DNA of 37,914 nucleotides from an uncultured Lachnospiraceae bacterium (GTDB taxonomy: Bacteria > Bacillota > Clostridia > Lachnospirales > Lachnospiraceae): NCBI GenBank assembly GCA_946554445.1, contig CAMNSD010000040.1:1-37914 (forward strand), given 5' to 3'. This document shows, in pieces, positions 9,033 through 18,173 of the stretch; position 1 is the stretch's first letter, and each line of letters starts with the position of its first letter. Under the pieces are notes generated by a model. That model had not been told where the DNA came from, searched no databases, and worked only from the letters and a program-made list of their open reading frames with translations. Made by a program: the position numbers and the translations under genes.

Positions 9033-9392
9033 CTACAGATTTGCTTTTTCACGAAAGTCTGAAATGTTCTCCGCTTTCATCGCTGTCTGAAACCAGCGGT
9101 CCAGGGTTTCATTGCTTTTCTCGGATTTTATTTTGTCTGTGAGGTCCTGCGGGAGTTTTTTGTTGGTGTTAATATGTTTCAATAGTTGTATAATGGACTC
9201 TGCTTTACCTTCTTTCCGTCCTCTCGCCTCACCAATGGCAATACCTTCATCCCTCACATACTCGTCCTCGTCCCAACGATCTCTCTTCGCCCGCCAATAA
9301 TCATCATATATCCAGCGCAATGTCCTGATCAGTCCCATCTGTCTTACCACCAGCTTCCTTTGTGTGTAATGTTTCTGTCTGTACACCTGCAT
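9033..9392 (-). pseudogene. C-terminal remnant of an Rpn/PDDEXK-type protein
   Basis: A 119-residue frame whose middle (EGIAIGEARGRKEGKAESIIQLLK) matches the Gly/Arg/Lys/Glu-rich hinge near the C-terminus of Rpn-type PD-(D/E)XK nuclease/transposase-family proteins common in gut Clostridia. No nuclease domain is present: the frame is closed by a stop at about 9405, and upstream DNA shows no recognisable N-terminal part. It is therefore probably a truncated leftover, though a small intact gene cannot be excluded. The first 40 residues (basic and aromatic) are not recognised. A similar tail lies at the far end of the window. Confidence 0.5.
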
Positions 9393-9815
9393 CTCTGTCC
9401 GAACAGAACCAACTTAGGTACTTTAGAATCGCCTTCGGTACTTTCATGCGTCTGCCTGAAAACATTTCAAGTCTGCCAAAGAACCGCCCGTCTCAGAATC
9501 TCCTGCTTTTAAATGTAATTGGTTTGAATTTAAAAGCATAGATTTTCTGAAAAGTAAGAATGTTTGATTTGACACATTATTGTTATCTAGAAATTGTTAT
9601 GCTTTGAGAGTATTATAGATGGGATATTCCAGCTTGTCAAGCACAATTTACAACACCCTTCCTGCATCCCCTCAACTTTTATCTGGTCTTTCCCCTGCAA
9701 CCGTGTTATAATAGACGCATACTTAGCAATCTGCTTCTTACGCAATTTAAAAATTTACAGGATCTGTCTATATAACACAACAACTTCAAAGCAACCGGAG
9801 GCATTATAGATTATT
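9393..9815. other. 423-base non-coding stretch upstream of the plus-strand cluster
   Basis: No convincing gene was found. It holds a 10-bp AT-rich hairpin (GCTTTTAAAT at 9505-9514 with ATTTAAAAGC at 9528-9537) and, near its right end, the promoter of the DUF4190-like gene. The rest is AT-rich and unexplained. Confidence 0.6.
9704..9712 (+). promoter_or_regulatory. Extended -10 promoter for the plus-strand envelope cluster
   Basis: TGTTATAAT is a perfect TATAAT with the extended TGn motif. The -35 position is poor, which is normal for extended -10 promoters. Transcription would start near 9719, about 97 bases before the first ATG. Confidence 0.6.
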
Positions 9816-10679
9816 ATGGATTATCAATCAAATAATCAATCCGGCGATCCGCAAAACACCGGAACGCCTTATAATAATACAACTAACAGCGGGAATCCCT
9901 ACAATGACACTCCTGTCAACAATGAGAATCCGTATGGCGATACCTCAGCAAATACCACTGCGTCATATGATAATGACTCCCGTCAGAGCGGGAATTCCTA
10001 TGGCAATCTACAGAATGATAACACTCCTTACGGCGGCATGCCAAATAATGGAAACCCATACGGCAATGCCCCCGCAAGCAATGGCAGTCCGTATGGAAAC
10101 AATACTTATAGCAACGGGAATCCGTACAATAATATGGCCAATGGACAGAACCCCTATGGAAATGCTGCCAATAACGGAAATCCATATGGAAATTCTCCAT
10201 ACAATAATACGAACCCGTATCATAATCCATACAATAACAGAAATCCCTACCCCAATCCCTATTACAACGGGAATCCGTATGGCAGTATCGGTGCAAAAAT
10301 CGTAAGTCCCCAGAAGACTAAAGGAGAAGGCATGGCAACGGCGGCAATGATACTGGGTATCATCAGTTTGATCAGTCTGTTGTTACTGCACATTTACATT
10401 CCTTTTCTGGTTGGCGGCGTTGGCATTATCTTGGCTGTCCTGTCCAAAGGCAAGGCCAAAAAAATGATTGGCAAAGCCAAAGCTGGTCTCATTTGCTGTA
10501 TCACCGGACTTGCATTAGACGTTACCCTTTGTGTTTTCAGCGTTTATCTGGTATTTGCCCTTCCGGACATCATGCCGGAAATGGTAGATGAAGTCAACAA
10601 GATGTGCGAAGAACAATATGGTATGACCTACGAAGAACTGATGGATGAAATATATGAAATGTGGGATATTGAACCTTAA
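9816..10679 (+). CDS. Asn/Gly/Pro/Tyr-repeat protein with DUF4190-like membrane domain
   Basis: A 287-residue protein in two halves. Residues 1 to about 155 are low complexity, built of imperfect NGNPYGN-type repeats (PYG occurs seven times), with no hydrophobic stretch. The second half has two membrane segments (about 170-200, MATAAMILGIISLISLLLL onward, and about 225-250) joined by a basic loop GKAKKMIGKAKAG, as in DUF4190 proteins, then an acidic tail. In related proteins the disordered part is thought to face the cytoplasm. GGAGG is 14 bases before this ATG but 8 bases before an in-frame ATT at 9810, so initiation may be unusual. It is the first gene of a three-gene plus-strand cluster. 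Function unknown. Confidence 0.85.
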   Translation: MDYQSNNQSGDPQNTGTPYNNTTNSGNPYNDTPVNNENPYGDTSANTTASYDNDSRQSGNSYGNLQNDNTPYGGMPNNGNPYGNAPASNGSPYGNNTYSNGNPYNNMANGQNPYGNAANNGNPYGNSPYNNTNPYHNPYNNRNPYPNPYYNGNPYGSIGAKIVSPQKTKGEGMATAAMILGIISLISLLLLHIYIPFLVGGVGIILAVLSKGKAKKMIGKAKAGLICCITGLALDVTLCVFSVYLVFALPDIMPEMVDEVNKMCEEQYGMTYEELMDEIYEMWDIEP

Positions 10680-10739
10680 TGGCCGAGTATACCGAAGAAA
10701 CTTGGACTTCCCATATCAAGAATGGAGGTTATGAATCAT

Positions 10740-11318
10740 ATGATGATTGGTCAGATTACAAACCCTTATTTATATAACGCATATACCGCTTACACAAATC
10801 CTTCAGTTTCTGCTTCTAGTCAGGGACAAAATACAGGCGCTGAGGAAGCTGCATCCGCTGCTATGCCCGGCGTATCTTCCAATCCGGAAGAAGAGGGGCG
10901 CGTCATTATCCGTAATCCCGGTGAGTCCACCAAAAAACAGGCAGGCAAGAAGTCTTCCCCCGCGGAATGTGAGACCTGCAAAAACCGGAAATATCAAGAC
11001 GGCTCCGATGAAGACGTGTCTTTTAAAAGCCCATCGCACATAGATCCCAACGCCGCAGCTTCCCGTGTGAGAAGCCACGAGCAGGAACATGTGAGTAATG
11101 CTTATAAAAAGGCGGCTGAAAATAACGGTAAAGTAATGTCCTGTAACGTGTCCATCCGCACGGACATCTGTCCGGAATGTGGGCGCACTTATGTGTCTGG
11201 CGGCACTACCGCCACACAGATCAAATATTATAATGAAGAAAATCCTTATCAAAAAGAAATGAAATCCTCCGATGCAGCTAACAAATACCGGGGTATGAAC
11301 CTGGATATTGCATGTTAA
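10740..11318 (+). CDS. SprA-related protein with HExxH metalloprotease-like motif
   Basis: About 192 residues. The core has CETCKNRKYQDGSDEDVSF, then SHEQEHV (an HExxH zinc-protease-type motif) and CPECGRTYVSGG. The combination of two CxxC pairs around an HExxH matches the SprA-related family, which is described as putative metalloprotease; enzyme activity is inferred, not shown. The N-terminal 80 residues are Ser/Ala/Asn-rich and probably unfolded. The frame opens at 10722, but GGAGG overlaps that ATG, so ATG 10740 (11 bases after GGAGG) is the likelier start. It follows the DUF4190-like gene by 60 bases and precedes the DUF975 gene by 25. No signal peptide is evident. Confidence 0.8.
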   Translation: MMIGQITNPYLYNAYTAYTNPSVSASSQGQNTGAEEAASAAMPGVSSNPEEEGRVIIRNPGESTKKQAGKKSSPAECETCKNRKYQDGSDEDVSFKSPSHIDPNAAASRVRSHEQEHVSNAYKKAAENNGKVMSCNVSIRTDICPECGRTYVSGGTTATQIKYYNEENPYQKEMKSSDAANKYRGMNLDIAC

Positions 11319-11343
11319 CATTCATCGGAGTCAGGAGTTTTAT

Positions 11344-12072
11344 ATGAATACATTCAAATCCTCTGCAGAACTGAAGGCTTCTGCAAAAGAAAAAATGTTC
11401 GGCCATTACGGTACTGCCGTAGGGGCCGTCCTTATCATTATGTGTATCATTGGTTCTCTCACAGGCATGACGGAATGGCTGGTAGATATAACCACCGTAG
11501 CCGGCATTGTCATTTATTATGCCATCTCATTTTTAATTTCACTGTTGTCTGGCTTATTTACCTCCGGCACAACATATCTGTACCTAAAAATTATCTGCGG
11601 CAGACCGGTCTCTGTCAGAGATGTTTTCTATGGCTTCACTCTCTGCCCAAACAAAACGATCCTCATGCAGGGATGGATTTCTCTGATCACCTATATTGCA
11701 AATATCCCGATGATCGTTTTGAGTTACCGTTTTATTAATGCTTCTGAATCAGAACTTCTGAAACTGATGCTCCCCTATGCACTATGTATCATTCTCTCAG
11801 GCGTAGTCTCTACAATACTAGGCCTTTTATATGCCTTGGTTTTTTATCTGCTCCACGATTTTCCACAATATTCCACCAGAGAACTGCTTGCCAAAAGCCG
11901 TCATCTGATGCGCGGTCATAAGGGAAGACTGTTCTATATATATGTCAGCTTTGTTCCATTATTTTTGGTTGCAATCCTTTCCTGCGGTATTGGACTTTTG
12001 TGGTTGGTTCCCTATATCAATGCGACGCAGACGGAGTTCTTCTTGGATCTGATTCAGAATAAGCAAAACTAA
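11344..12072 (+). CDS. DUF975 family membrane protein
   Basis: A 242-residue multi-pass membrane protein. The start MNTFKSSAELKASAKEKMFGHYG is the conserved amphipathic opening of DUF975, followed by about six hydrophobic segments and the central RHLMRGHKGRLFYIYVSF region typical of the family. AGGAG lies six bases before ATG 11344; the longer frame would need a TTG inside the end of the previous gene. DUF975 proteins have no established function. It ends the plus-strand cluster, which is closed by a strong terminator. Confidence 0.88.
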   Translation: MNTFKSSAELKASAKEKMFGHYGTAVGAVLIIMCIIGSLTGMTEWLVDITTVAGIVIYYAISFLISLLSGLFTSGTTYLYLKIICGRPVSVRDVFYGFTLCPNKTILMQGWISLITYIANIPMIVLSYRFINASESELLKLMLPYALCIILSGVVSTILGLLYALVFYLLHDFPQYSTRELLAKSRHLMRGHKGRLFYIYVSFVPLFLVAILSCGIGLLWLVPYINATQTEFFLDLIQNKQN

Positions 12073-12121
12073 TCTTTACGCGCATATCAATTCTTACAAC
12101 AATCACTAAAGTGATTATTAT

Positions 12122-12170
12122 AAAAGCATTGCAAAACAGATATTTTCATCTGTTCTGCAATGCCTTTCTT
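12122..12170. terminator. Strong terminator between convergent DUF975 gene and prfB
   Basis: A 16-position stem with one mismatch (12126-12141 with 12148-12163) and a short loop is followed by CTTTCTT on the plus strand and preceded by AAAA. It lies between two genes that end facing each other, so it may work in both directions, but the plus-strand U-run is poor. Confidence 0.75.
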
Positions 12171-12241
12171 GTTCATTTATTATTTTCGAGAAATATGGCC
12201 TATCCTGCCGCAAAACTTACAGCAACAACCCATATTTACAT

Positions 12242-13328
12242 TTAACTATTGATCCACCGCAGATACGCATTGATAAACGGATCGATTGCCCCGTCCATCA
12301 CCGCATCCACATTGCCGGACTCCTCGTTTGTCCGATGATCCTTTACCATCGTATAGGGCTGCATCACATAGGATCTTATCTGGTTTCCCCAGCCAATCTC
12401 CTTCACATCTCCGCGGATATCCGACAGCTTCTCCGCGTTCTCTTCCTGCTTTAACATATAAAGCTTTGCCTTCAGCATCTGCATCGCCTTATCCTTGTTC
12501 TGGAACTGGGAACGCTCATTCTGACAAGTAACCACGATTCCCGTTGGAAAATGCGTAATACGAATAGCCGATGAAGTCTTGTTGATATGCTGACCGCCCG
12601 CGCCGCTGCTTCGATAGGTATCAATACGAATATCTTCATCTTTTACTTCCACATCCACATCTTCCTCGATATCCGGCATCACGTCCAGGGACACGAAGGA
12701 TGTCTGCCGCTTACCCTGCGCATTAAAAGGCGAGATCCGCACCAACCTGTGTACTCCCTTCTCCGATTTCAGATATCCATAGGCATTTTCCCCGTTAATC
12801 TGGAAAGTTACGGATTTGATGCCCGCTTCATCGCCGTCCAGATAATCTATCACTTCCAGAGAATACCCTTTGCGCTCCGCCCATCTGGTATACATGCGGT
12901 AAAGCATGCTGCACCAGTCACAGCTTTCTGTGCCGCCTGCGCCAGCATTTAATTTAAGGATCGCATTGTTCTTATCGTACTCTCCGGATAAGAGCGTACT
13001 GATCCGAATATTTTCAAAGGTCTCTTTGAAGGAAGTAAGTTCCTCCTCGATATCCGGAATGATCGCCGGATCGTTGTCTTCATACCCCATCTCAATCAGC
13101 GTCAGGATATCCTCATACTGACCGGACAGACCGTCCATGGTCTCCACCACGTCCTTGAGCTGCTTAGATTCCCGCATCTTCTGGTTGGACTTCTCCGGAT
13201 CATCCCAGAAACCGGGGGCCTGCATCTCCATCTCTAATTCTTCAATCCGCTTCACTTTGCCAGCGAGGTCAAAGTGAATCCCTCACTTCCGCTAAGGGAC
13301 TTTCATAACTTAAAAGCTCGGATTTCAT
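12242..13328 (-). CDS. prfB: Peptide chain release factor 2, with programmed +1 frameshift
   Basis: RF2 ends translation at UGA and UAA. The main frame (from 13270) holds the SPF anticodon-like tripeptide (RLVRISPFNAQ) and the catalytic GGQ (SSGAGGQHINKTSS). The true start is an ATG at 13326-13328: the zero frame reads MKSELLSYESPLAEVRDSL and then meets TGA at 13269-13271. The slip site is CTT TGA C, preceded by a Shine-Dalgarno-like GAGGG, as in E. coli and most bacterial prfB genes. A +1 shift gives DLAGKVKRIEELE, total about 361 residues. Low RF2 lets the ribosome pause and shift, so the protein controls its own level. It lies 35 bases after secA, the usual Firmicute order. Confidence 0.95.
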
Positions 13329-13363
13329 ATTATCCAATTCAACCACCTAACGTCACCTTCTTT

Positions 13364-15928
13364 CTATTTTCTACCGCAGCACTGCTTATACTTCTTCCCA
13401 CTTCCACAAGGGCAGGGATCGTTAGGATATACCTTAGCCTCCATACGTTTTACAGGGCCTTTCTGTAAGGTATCGTCCTTATTCGTGCCAGTCACCTTCG
13501 CTACCTGTTCTCTCTCCACTTTCTGCTCGATCCGCACACGGAAGAGAAGCCTTACCGTTTCCTCTTTGATGTTCTGCGTCATATCATCAAACATCTCATA
13601 ACCGTTCAGTTTATATTCCACCAGCGGATCCTTCTGCCCGTATGCCTGCAGGCCTGCGCCCTGACGGAGCTGATCCATATCATCGATATGATCCATCCAC
13701 TTCCTGTCGATCACCTTTAACAGGATAACGCGCTCAATCTCACGGATTGCCTCCGGCTCCGGAAATTCCACTTCTTTGCTCTCATATAACTTCACGGCCT
13801 CTTCTTTTAACTGCTGCTTCAAGCTGTTTTTCTTCGGGTGATTTACCCGCGCGGCAGTCACCGGCTGCAGAGGAATGGTGGGCAGAAGCAGGGTATTTAA
13901 CTCGTTGAAATCCCAGTCCTCAAAATCTGTGTCATCCCCGATGCAGATATCCACACAGTTTTCTGTGATATCCGTGATCATCTTGTAGATGGCATCCCGC
14001 ATACTCTCGCCGTCCAGTACGCGTCTTCTCTCCTCGTAGATGATCTCTCTCTGTTCGTTCATCACCTGATCGTACTCAAGCAAATTCTTTCTGATGCCAA
14101 AGTTATTGTTCTCAATCTTCTTCTGGGCTGTCTCGATGGCCTTGGTCAGGGCGGAATGCTCAATCTCCTGCCCTTCCGGGATGCCCAGGGCATTGAACAT
14201 GGAAATCATCCTGTCGGAACCAAAAAGCCTCATCAGGTCGTCTTCCAGAGAAATGTAGAACCGTGATTCACCGGGATCTCCCTGACGGCCGCTTCGACCG
14301 CGCAGCTGATTGTCAATACGCCTGGACTCATGCCGCTCCGTACCGATGATCATCAGACCGCCTGCCGCTCTCGCCTCGTCGTCCAACTTGATATCTGTAC
14401 CACGGCCAGCCATATTGGTGGCAATGGTCACTGCCCCATGGATACCGGCATCCGCCACGATCTCCGCCTCCATCTCATGGAACTTGGCGTTCAGCACTTT
14501 ATGTTCGATACCGTTTCTCTTTAAGATACCACTTAGTTCCTCGGAAGCATCAATATTGATCGTACCCACCAGCACAGGCTGACCTTTGGCATGGGCTTCC
14601 TGCACGGCATGTAAGATTGCTTTCAACTTCTCTTTTCTTGTCTTATAGACGGAATCCTGATGATCGATACGGGCCACTGGTTTATTGGTGGGAATCGCCA
14701 CCACATCCATGCCGTAAATATCACGGAACTCTTTTTCCTCCGTGAGGGCCGTACCGGTCATACCTGCTTTTTTCTCAAATTTATTAAAGAAATTCTGAAA
14801 GGTGATAGTGGCAAGCGTCTTGCTCTCCCGCTTCACCTTTACATGTTCCTTCGCCTCGATAGCCTGATGCAGACCATCGGAATAACGGCGGCCTGGCATG
14901 ATACGTCCGGTGAACTCGTCCACGATCAAGACCTGATCGTCCTTCACCACATAATCCTGATCACGGAACATCAGATTGTGCGCCCGCAACGCCAAAATGA
15001 TATTGTGCTGAATCTCCAGGTTATCCGGATCCGCCAGGTTTTCTATCTGGAAGAAGCGCTCTACCTTGCTCACGCCCTGGGCTGTCAGGTTCACGACCTT
15101 ATCCTTTTCATTAACGATAAAGTCTCCGGTCTCCTCCCGTTCCACACCCATGATGGCATCCATCTTGGTCAGTTCTTCCATATCAGCGCCGCGGGTAAGC
15201 TGTTTGGCCAGAATATCACATGCCTCGTACAGTTTTGTGGACTTACCGCTCTGTCCGGAAATAATCAGGGGTGTCCGCGCCTCATCAATCAATACGGAGT
15301 CCACCTCATCGATCACTGCATAGTGCAGTTCCCGCAGCACCAGCTGTTCTTTATAGATAACCATGTTATCACGCAGATAATCAAAACCCAATTCATTGTT
15401 GGTCACATAGGTGATATCGCAGTTATAGGCCTCCCTGCGCTCCTCCGGCTTCATATCGTTTAGGACAACACCTACTTTTAAGCCCAGGAACTCATGGACC
15501 TGTCCCATCCACTCCGCATCACGCTTTGCCAGATAATCATTGACCGTGACGACATGCACACCCCGGCCCTCCAGGGCATTCAGATACGCCGGCAGAAGAC
15601 AGGTCTGTGTCTTACCTTCACCAGTCCTCATCTCTGCGATACGTCCCTGATGCAGGACGATACCGCCAATCAGCTGTACCCTGTAATGCTCGGTGTTGAG
15701 GATCCTTCTGGCCGCCTCCCTGACCACGGCATACGCTTCCGGTAACAGGTCATCCAAAGTCTCCCCTTGTGTCAGTCTTTTCTTAAACTCTTTCGTCTTG
15801 TCACGCAACTGCTCATCAGGCAATTCCATCATCGCAGGACGTAAACTCTCGATCTTATCCACCAGACCACTGATGCGCTTGATCTCCCGCTCACTATGCG
15901 TTCCAAATATTTTCTGTACTACGCTCAT
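13364..15928 (-). CDS. secA: Preprotein translocase ATPase SecA
   Basis: An 854-residue motor that drives unfolded proteins through SecYEG. Walker A is in [10 protein letters not shown] (about 102-108), Walker B is [16 protein letters not shown] (DEVD in place of the commoner DEAD), and motif IV/VI regions [13 protein letters not shown] and [24 protein letters not shown] are intact. The C-terminus has the zinc-binding [14 protein letters not shown] tail used for SecB or ribosome contact. GAGG precedes the ATG. No second secA is visible here. prfB follows closely. Confidence 0.97.
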   Translation of the reverse strand: MSVVQKIFGTHSEREIKRISGLVDKIESLRPAMMELPDEQLRDKTKEFKKRLTQGETLDDLLPEAYAVVREAARRILNTEHYRVQLIGGIVLHQGRIAEMRTGEGKTQTCLLPAYLNALEGRGVHVVTVNDYLAKRDAEWMGQVHEFLGLKVGVVLNDMKPEERREAYNCDITYVTNNELGFDYLRDNMVIYKEQLVLRELHYAVIDEVDSVLIDEARTPLIISGQSGKSTKLYEACDILAKQLTRGADMEELTKMDAIMGVEREETGDFIVNEKDKVVNLTAQGVSKVERFFQIENLADPDNLEIQHNIILALRAHNLMFRDQDYVVKDDQVLIVDEFTGRIMPGRRYSDGLHQAIEAKEHVKVKRESKTLATITFQNFFNKFEKKAGMTGTALTEEKEFRDIYGMDVVAIPTNKPVARIDHQDSVYKTRKEKLKAILHAVQEAHAKGQPVLVGTINIDASEELSGILKRNGIEHKVLNAKFHEMEAEIVADAGIHGAVTIATNMAGRGTDIKLDDEARAAGGLMIIGTERHESRRIDNQLRGRSGRQGDPGESRFYISLEDDLMRLFGSDRMISMFNALGIPEGQEIEHSALTKAIETAQKKIENNNFGIRKNLLEYDQVMNEQREIIYEERRRVLDGESMRDAIYKMITDITENCVDICIGDDTDFEDWDFNELNTLLLPTIPLQPVTAARVNHPKKNSLKQQLKEEAVKLYESKEVEFPEPEAIREIERVILLKVIDRKWMDHIDDMDQLRQGAGLQAYGQKDPLVEYKLNGYEMFDDMTQNIKEETVRLLFRVRIEQKVEREQVAKVTGTNKDDTLQKGPVKRMEAKVYPNDPCPCGSGKKYKQCCGRK

Positions 15929-15970
15929 GGTTTCCTCATCTCTCTAAATTAAATCAATTAGCGATTCCGC

Positions 15971-15999
15971 ACAGAAAATGCCTCTTTTCAGGCATTCTC
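15971..15999 (-). terminator. Terminator of ptb-buk
   Basis: AATGCCT (15977-15983) pairs with AGGCATT (15990-15996) across a six-base loop. On the minus strand the stem is followed by TTCTGT, a weak U-run. It starts about seven bases after the buk stop codon. Confidence 0.6.
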
Positions 16000-16005
16000 A
16001 TGTTT

Positions 16006-17073
16006 TTAGTATACCATCGGCTTCTCTTCGCCGTTCAATACTCTCAAACCGCCTTGTACAAGAGCCATCAACTCATCCTCACCAGGATAAACGGTCACAG
16101 GCGCAATCCAGCCCGCTTTCTCTTTCAAGCCCGTGGTCACCGCCTTATCATAGGCGATACCACCGGTCATGATGATCTGATCCACTTTACCGTTTAAGAC
16201 ACACGCCATGGAACCAATATCTTTGGCCACCTGAGTAATGAACGCTTCTCTCACTTCCTCAGCCTTCTTGTCCCCGTTATCTACCATCTTCTGCACATCT
16301 CTCATATCGTTGGTGCCACAGTAAGCATTGAAGCCGCCGCCGCCCACAAATTTCTTGTAAACTTCCTGCTGGGTGTATTTGCCGGAGAAACACATCTTAA
16401 TCAAGGCGCCGCTGGGTACTGCGCCCGCTCTTTCGGGTGAGAATGCGCCGTCACCGTCAAGGGCATTAAACACATCCACTACCTTGCCCATCTTATGAGC
16501 GCCTACGGACACGCCACCGCCCATATGAACCACGATCAGATTGAGGGTATCATAAGCCTTGCCGCATTCTTTGGCATAGCGTTTCGCTACCGCCTTCTGA
16601 TTCAGAGCATGGAATACACTGGTTCTGGGAAGTTCCGGCACACCAGAATATCTGGATATCGGATCTAATTCATCCACCACCACAGGATCTACGATGTAAG
16701 AAGGTTTTCCGATAGAATCGCCAATCTCTCTTGCCAGAATACCGCCTAAGTTAGAAGCATGAGGTCCCTGCACGCCAATCTTTAAGTCCTCTAACAAATC
16801 ATCGGTAACCGCATAAGTACCACCCGGAATCGGCTTTAACATACCGCCGCGTCCCACCACCATATCGAGGGAATTAATATCGAAATTCTTCTCTTTCAAC
16901 AGGTTCTCAATGATATTTCTGCGAAAATCCTTCTGATCCACAATCTTCTCAAACTGCGCAATCTCCTCAGTGGAATGACGAAGCGTCTCTTCAAACAATA
17001 AGGTCTCATCCTCAAAAACACCGATCTTAGTGGATGTGGAACCGGGATTGATAATCAAACTTTTCACTGCCAT
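16006..17073 (-). CDS. buk: Butyrate kinase
   Basis: A 355-residue acetokinase-family enzyme converting butyryl phosphate and ADP to butyrate and ATP, the last step of butyrate formation. It begins [20 protein letters not shown] (phosphate-binding 1), has [13 protein letters not shown] in the middle and [11 protein letters not shown] near the end. Its 355 residues match butyrate kinases and are shorter than acetate kinases (about 400). It lies 25 bases after ptb. Branched-chain kinases of related species share this family, so isobutyrate or valerate may also be used, but the ptb neighbour supports butyrate. Confidence 0.94.
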   Translation of the reverse strand: MAVKSLIINPGSTSTKIGVFEDETLLFEETLRHSTEEIAQFEKIVDQKDFRRNIIENLLKEKNFDINSLDMVVGRGGMLKPIPGGTYAVTDDLLEDLKIGVQGPHASNLGGILAREIGDSIGKPSYIVDPVVVDELDPISRYSGVPELPRTSVFHALNQKAVAKRYAKECGKAYDTLNLIVVHMGGGVSVGAHKMGKVVDVFNALDGDGAFSPERAGAVPSGALIKMCFSGKYTQQEVYKKFVGGGGFNAYCGTNDMRDVQKMVDNGDKKAEEVREAFITQVAKDIGSMACVLNGKVDQIIMTGGIAYDKAVTTGLKEKAGWIAPVTVYPGEDELMALVQGGLRVLNGEEKPMVY

Positions 17074-17098
17074 GTTATTGTCCTCCTATTATATGGAA

Positions 17099-18019
17099 TC
17101 AATTCATTTTGGACATCGCTTCCGCCATTACAGCGCCCAAAGCGATGGAATTTACCTTGGTCTCAAATTCATCGGAACGAGACGTCAGAATGACCGGCGC
17201 CTTCGTACCTGTGAGGATATTGCCATTCTTGACTTTGGCCGTGTGTACAAGACATTTGTACACCAAATTACCCGCATGGATATCCGGGAAGAGCAGTACG
17301 TCTGCGTCACCCACGATCTTTCTGTCCTCTGCGCCTTTATGCTTGGCTGCCGCAGGATCGATGGCCAAATCCAAGGAAAGCGGTCCGTCCACGATACAGC
17401 CCGTAATCTTGCCCTCCTCACACATCTTCGTCAGTTCATCTGCTTCCACAGTAACCGGCATCTTCGGATTCACTACTTCCACTGCTGCAAGCGGCGCCAC
17501 CTTGGGATTCGGAATACCGCAGGCATGACATACATCCACCGTATTCTCGATGATATGCACTTTTTCCTCCAGAGAAGGATAAGTCAGGAAAGCCACATCC
17601 GATAAGAACAACAGGTGATCCACACCCTCTACCTCAAATACGCATACATGGGAGAGTGTCTTGCCTGTCCTTAAGCCCACTTCCTTATCAAGCACACTCT
17701 TTAAGAAAGATTTTGTGTCAATCAGGCCCTTCATATACATGTTGGCCTTACCTGTATGTACCAGTTCCACTGCCTTTAAAGCCGCCGTATAGTCATCTTT
17801 TTCATCAATAATTTCGAAGCCGCTTAAGTCCATGTTGATGGAAGCAGCCACTTCTTTGATCTTATCCGCATCGCCCACCAGAATCGCATCCGCGATGTTT
17901 CGCTCTTTCGCCGCCGCTACGGCCTCCAAGACCGCACTGTCCTGGGCTACAGCTACAGCCACTTTTTTGACGCTGCACTCAGATACTTTAGATAACAAAT
18001 CATTAAAACTTTTGCTCAT
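17099..18019 (-). CDS. ptb: Phosphate butyryltransferase
   Basis: A 306-residue phosphate acyltransferase exchanging CoA for phosphate on butyryl-CoA. Family features include the N-terminal KKVAVAVAQDSAVLEAVAAAKERN, ANMYMKGLIDTKSFLKSVLDKE and the C-terminal TKAPVILTSRSDEFETKVNSI. It is first in the ptb-buk operon, with AGGAG 11 bases before ATG. A strong promoter lies at 18119-18147 and a palindromic repeat fills most of the leader. Butyryl-CoA-forming genes are not in this window. Confidence 0.94.
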   Translation of the reverse strand: MSKSFNDLLSKVSECSVKKVAVAVAQDSAVLEAVAAAKERNIADAILVGDADKIKEVAASINMDLSGFEIIDEKDDYTAALKAVELVHTGKANMYMKGLIDTKSFLKSVLDKEVGLRTGKTLSHVCVFEVEGVDHLLFLSDVAFLTYPSLEEKVHIIENTVDVCHACGIPNPKVAPLAAVEVVNPKMPVTVEADELTKMCEEGKITGCIVDGPLSLDLAIDPAAAKHKGAEDRKIVGDADVLLFPDIHAGNLVYKCLVHTAKVKNGNILTGTKAPVILTSRSDEFETKVNSIALGAVMAEAMSKMN

Positions 18020-18048
18020 TTTACCGCACGCTCCTTTGTCTATTTTTT

Positions 18049-18104
18049 CAAAAAAGTAAATTTGCTTTGCAAATTAACTTTGCGAGAACCGCTTCACGGC
18101 CTCG
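18049..18104 (-). repeat. Palindromic repeat element, copy A, in the ptb leader
   Basis: A 56-base unit matching 32534-32589 at 52 positions. It has two hairpins: AAATTTGC/GCAAATT around TTT, extended by AAAGT/ACTTT, and a second CCG/CGG stem closed by CGAG/CTCG. On the minus strand, which is transcribed here, the first hairpin is followed by six U's, so it looks like an intrinsic terminator about 35-40 bases before the ptb RBS. It sits between the ptb promoter and the gene. Confidence 0.8.
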
Positions 18105-18118
18105 GAATACCCCATAGA

Positions 18119-18147
18119 ATCATACCACTATCAAGGCAAAAAGTCAA
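18119..18147 (-). promoter_or_regulatory. Sigma-A promoter of ptb-buk
   Basis: TTGACT, a 17-base spacer and TATGAT with an extended TGG just upstream of the -10. Start of transcription is expected near 18112, about 93 bases before the ptb ATG. Confidence 0.75.
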
Positions 18148-18173
18148 AAAATCCCAGCCGATCAGTGGTGGAA
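18146..18173 (-). terminator. Probable terminator of the purH gene
   Basis: A seven-pair stem with one bulge (TTCCACC with GGCTGGGA) encloses a seven-base loop and is followed by TTTTTT on the minus strand. It overlaps the stop codon of the transformylase gene and touches the ptb -35 box. Confidence 0.5.

Noticed and set aside
12242..13255. RF2 starting at GTG 13255
   Set aside because: The upstream ATG frame with CTT TGA C is the standard prfB frameshift arrangement.
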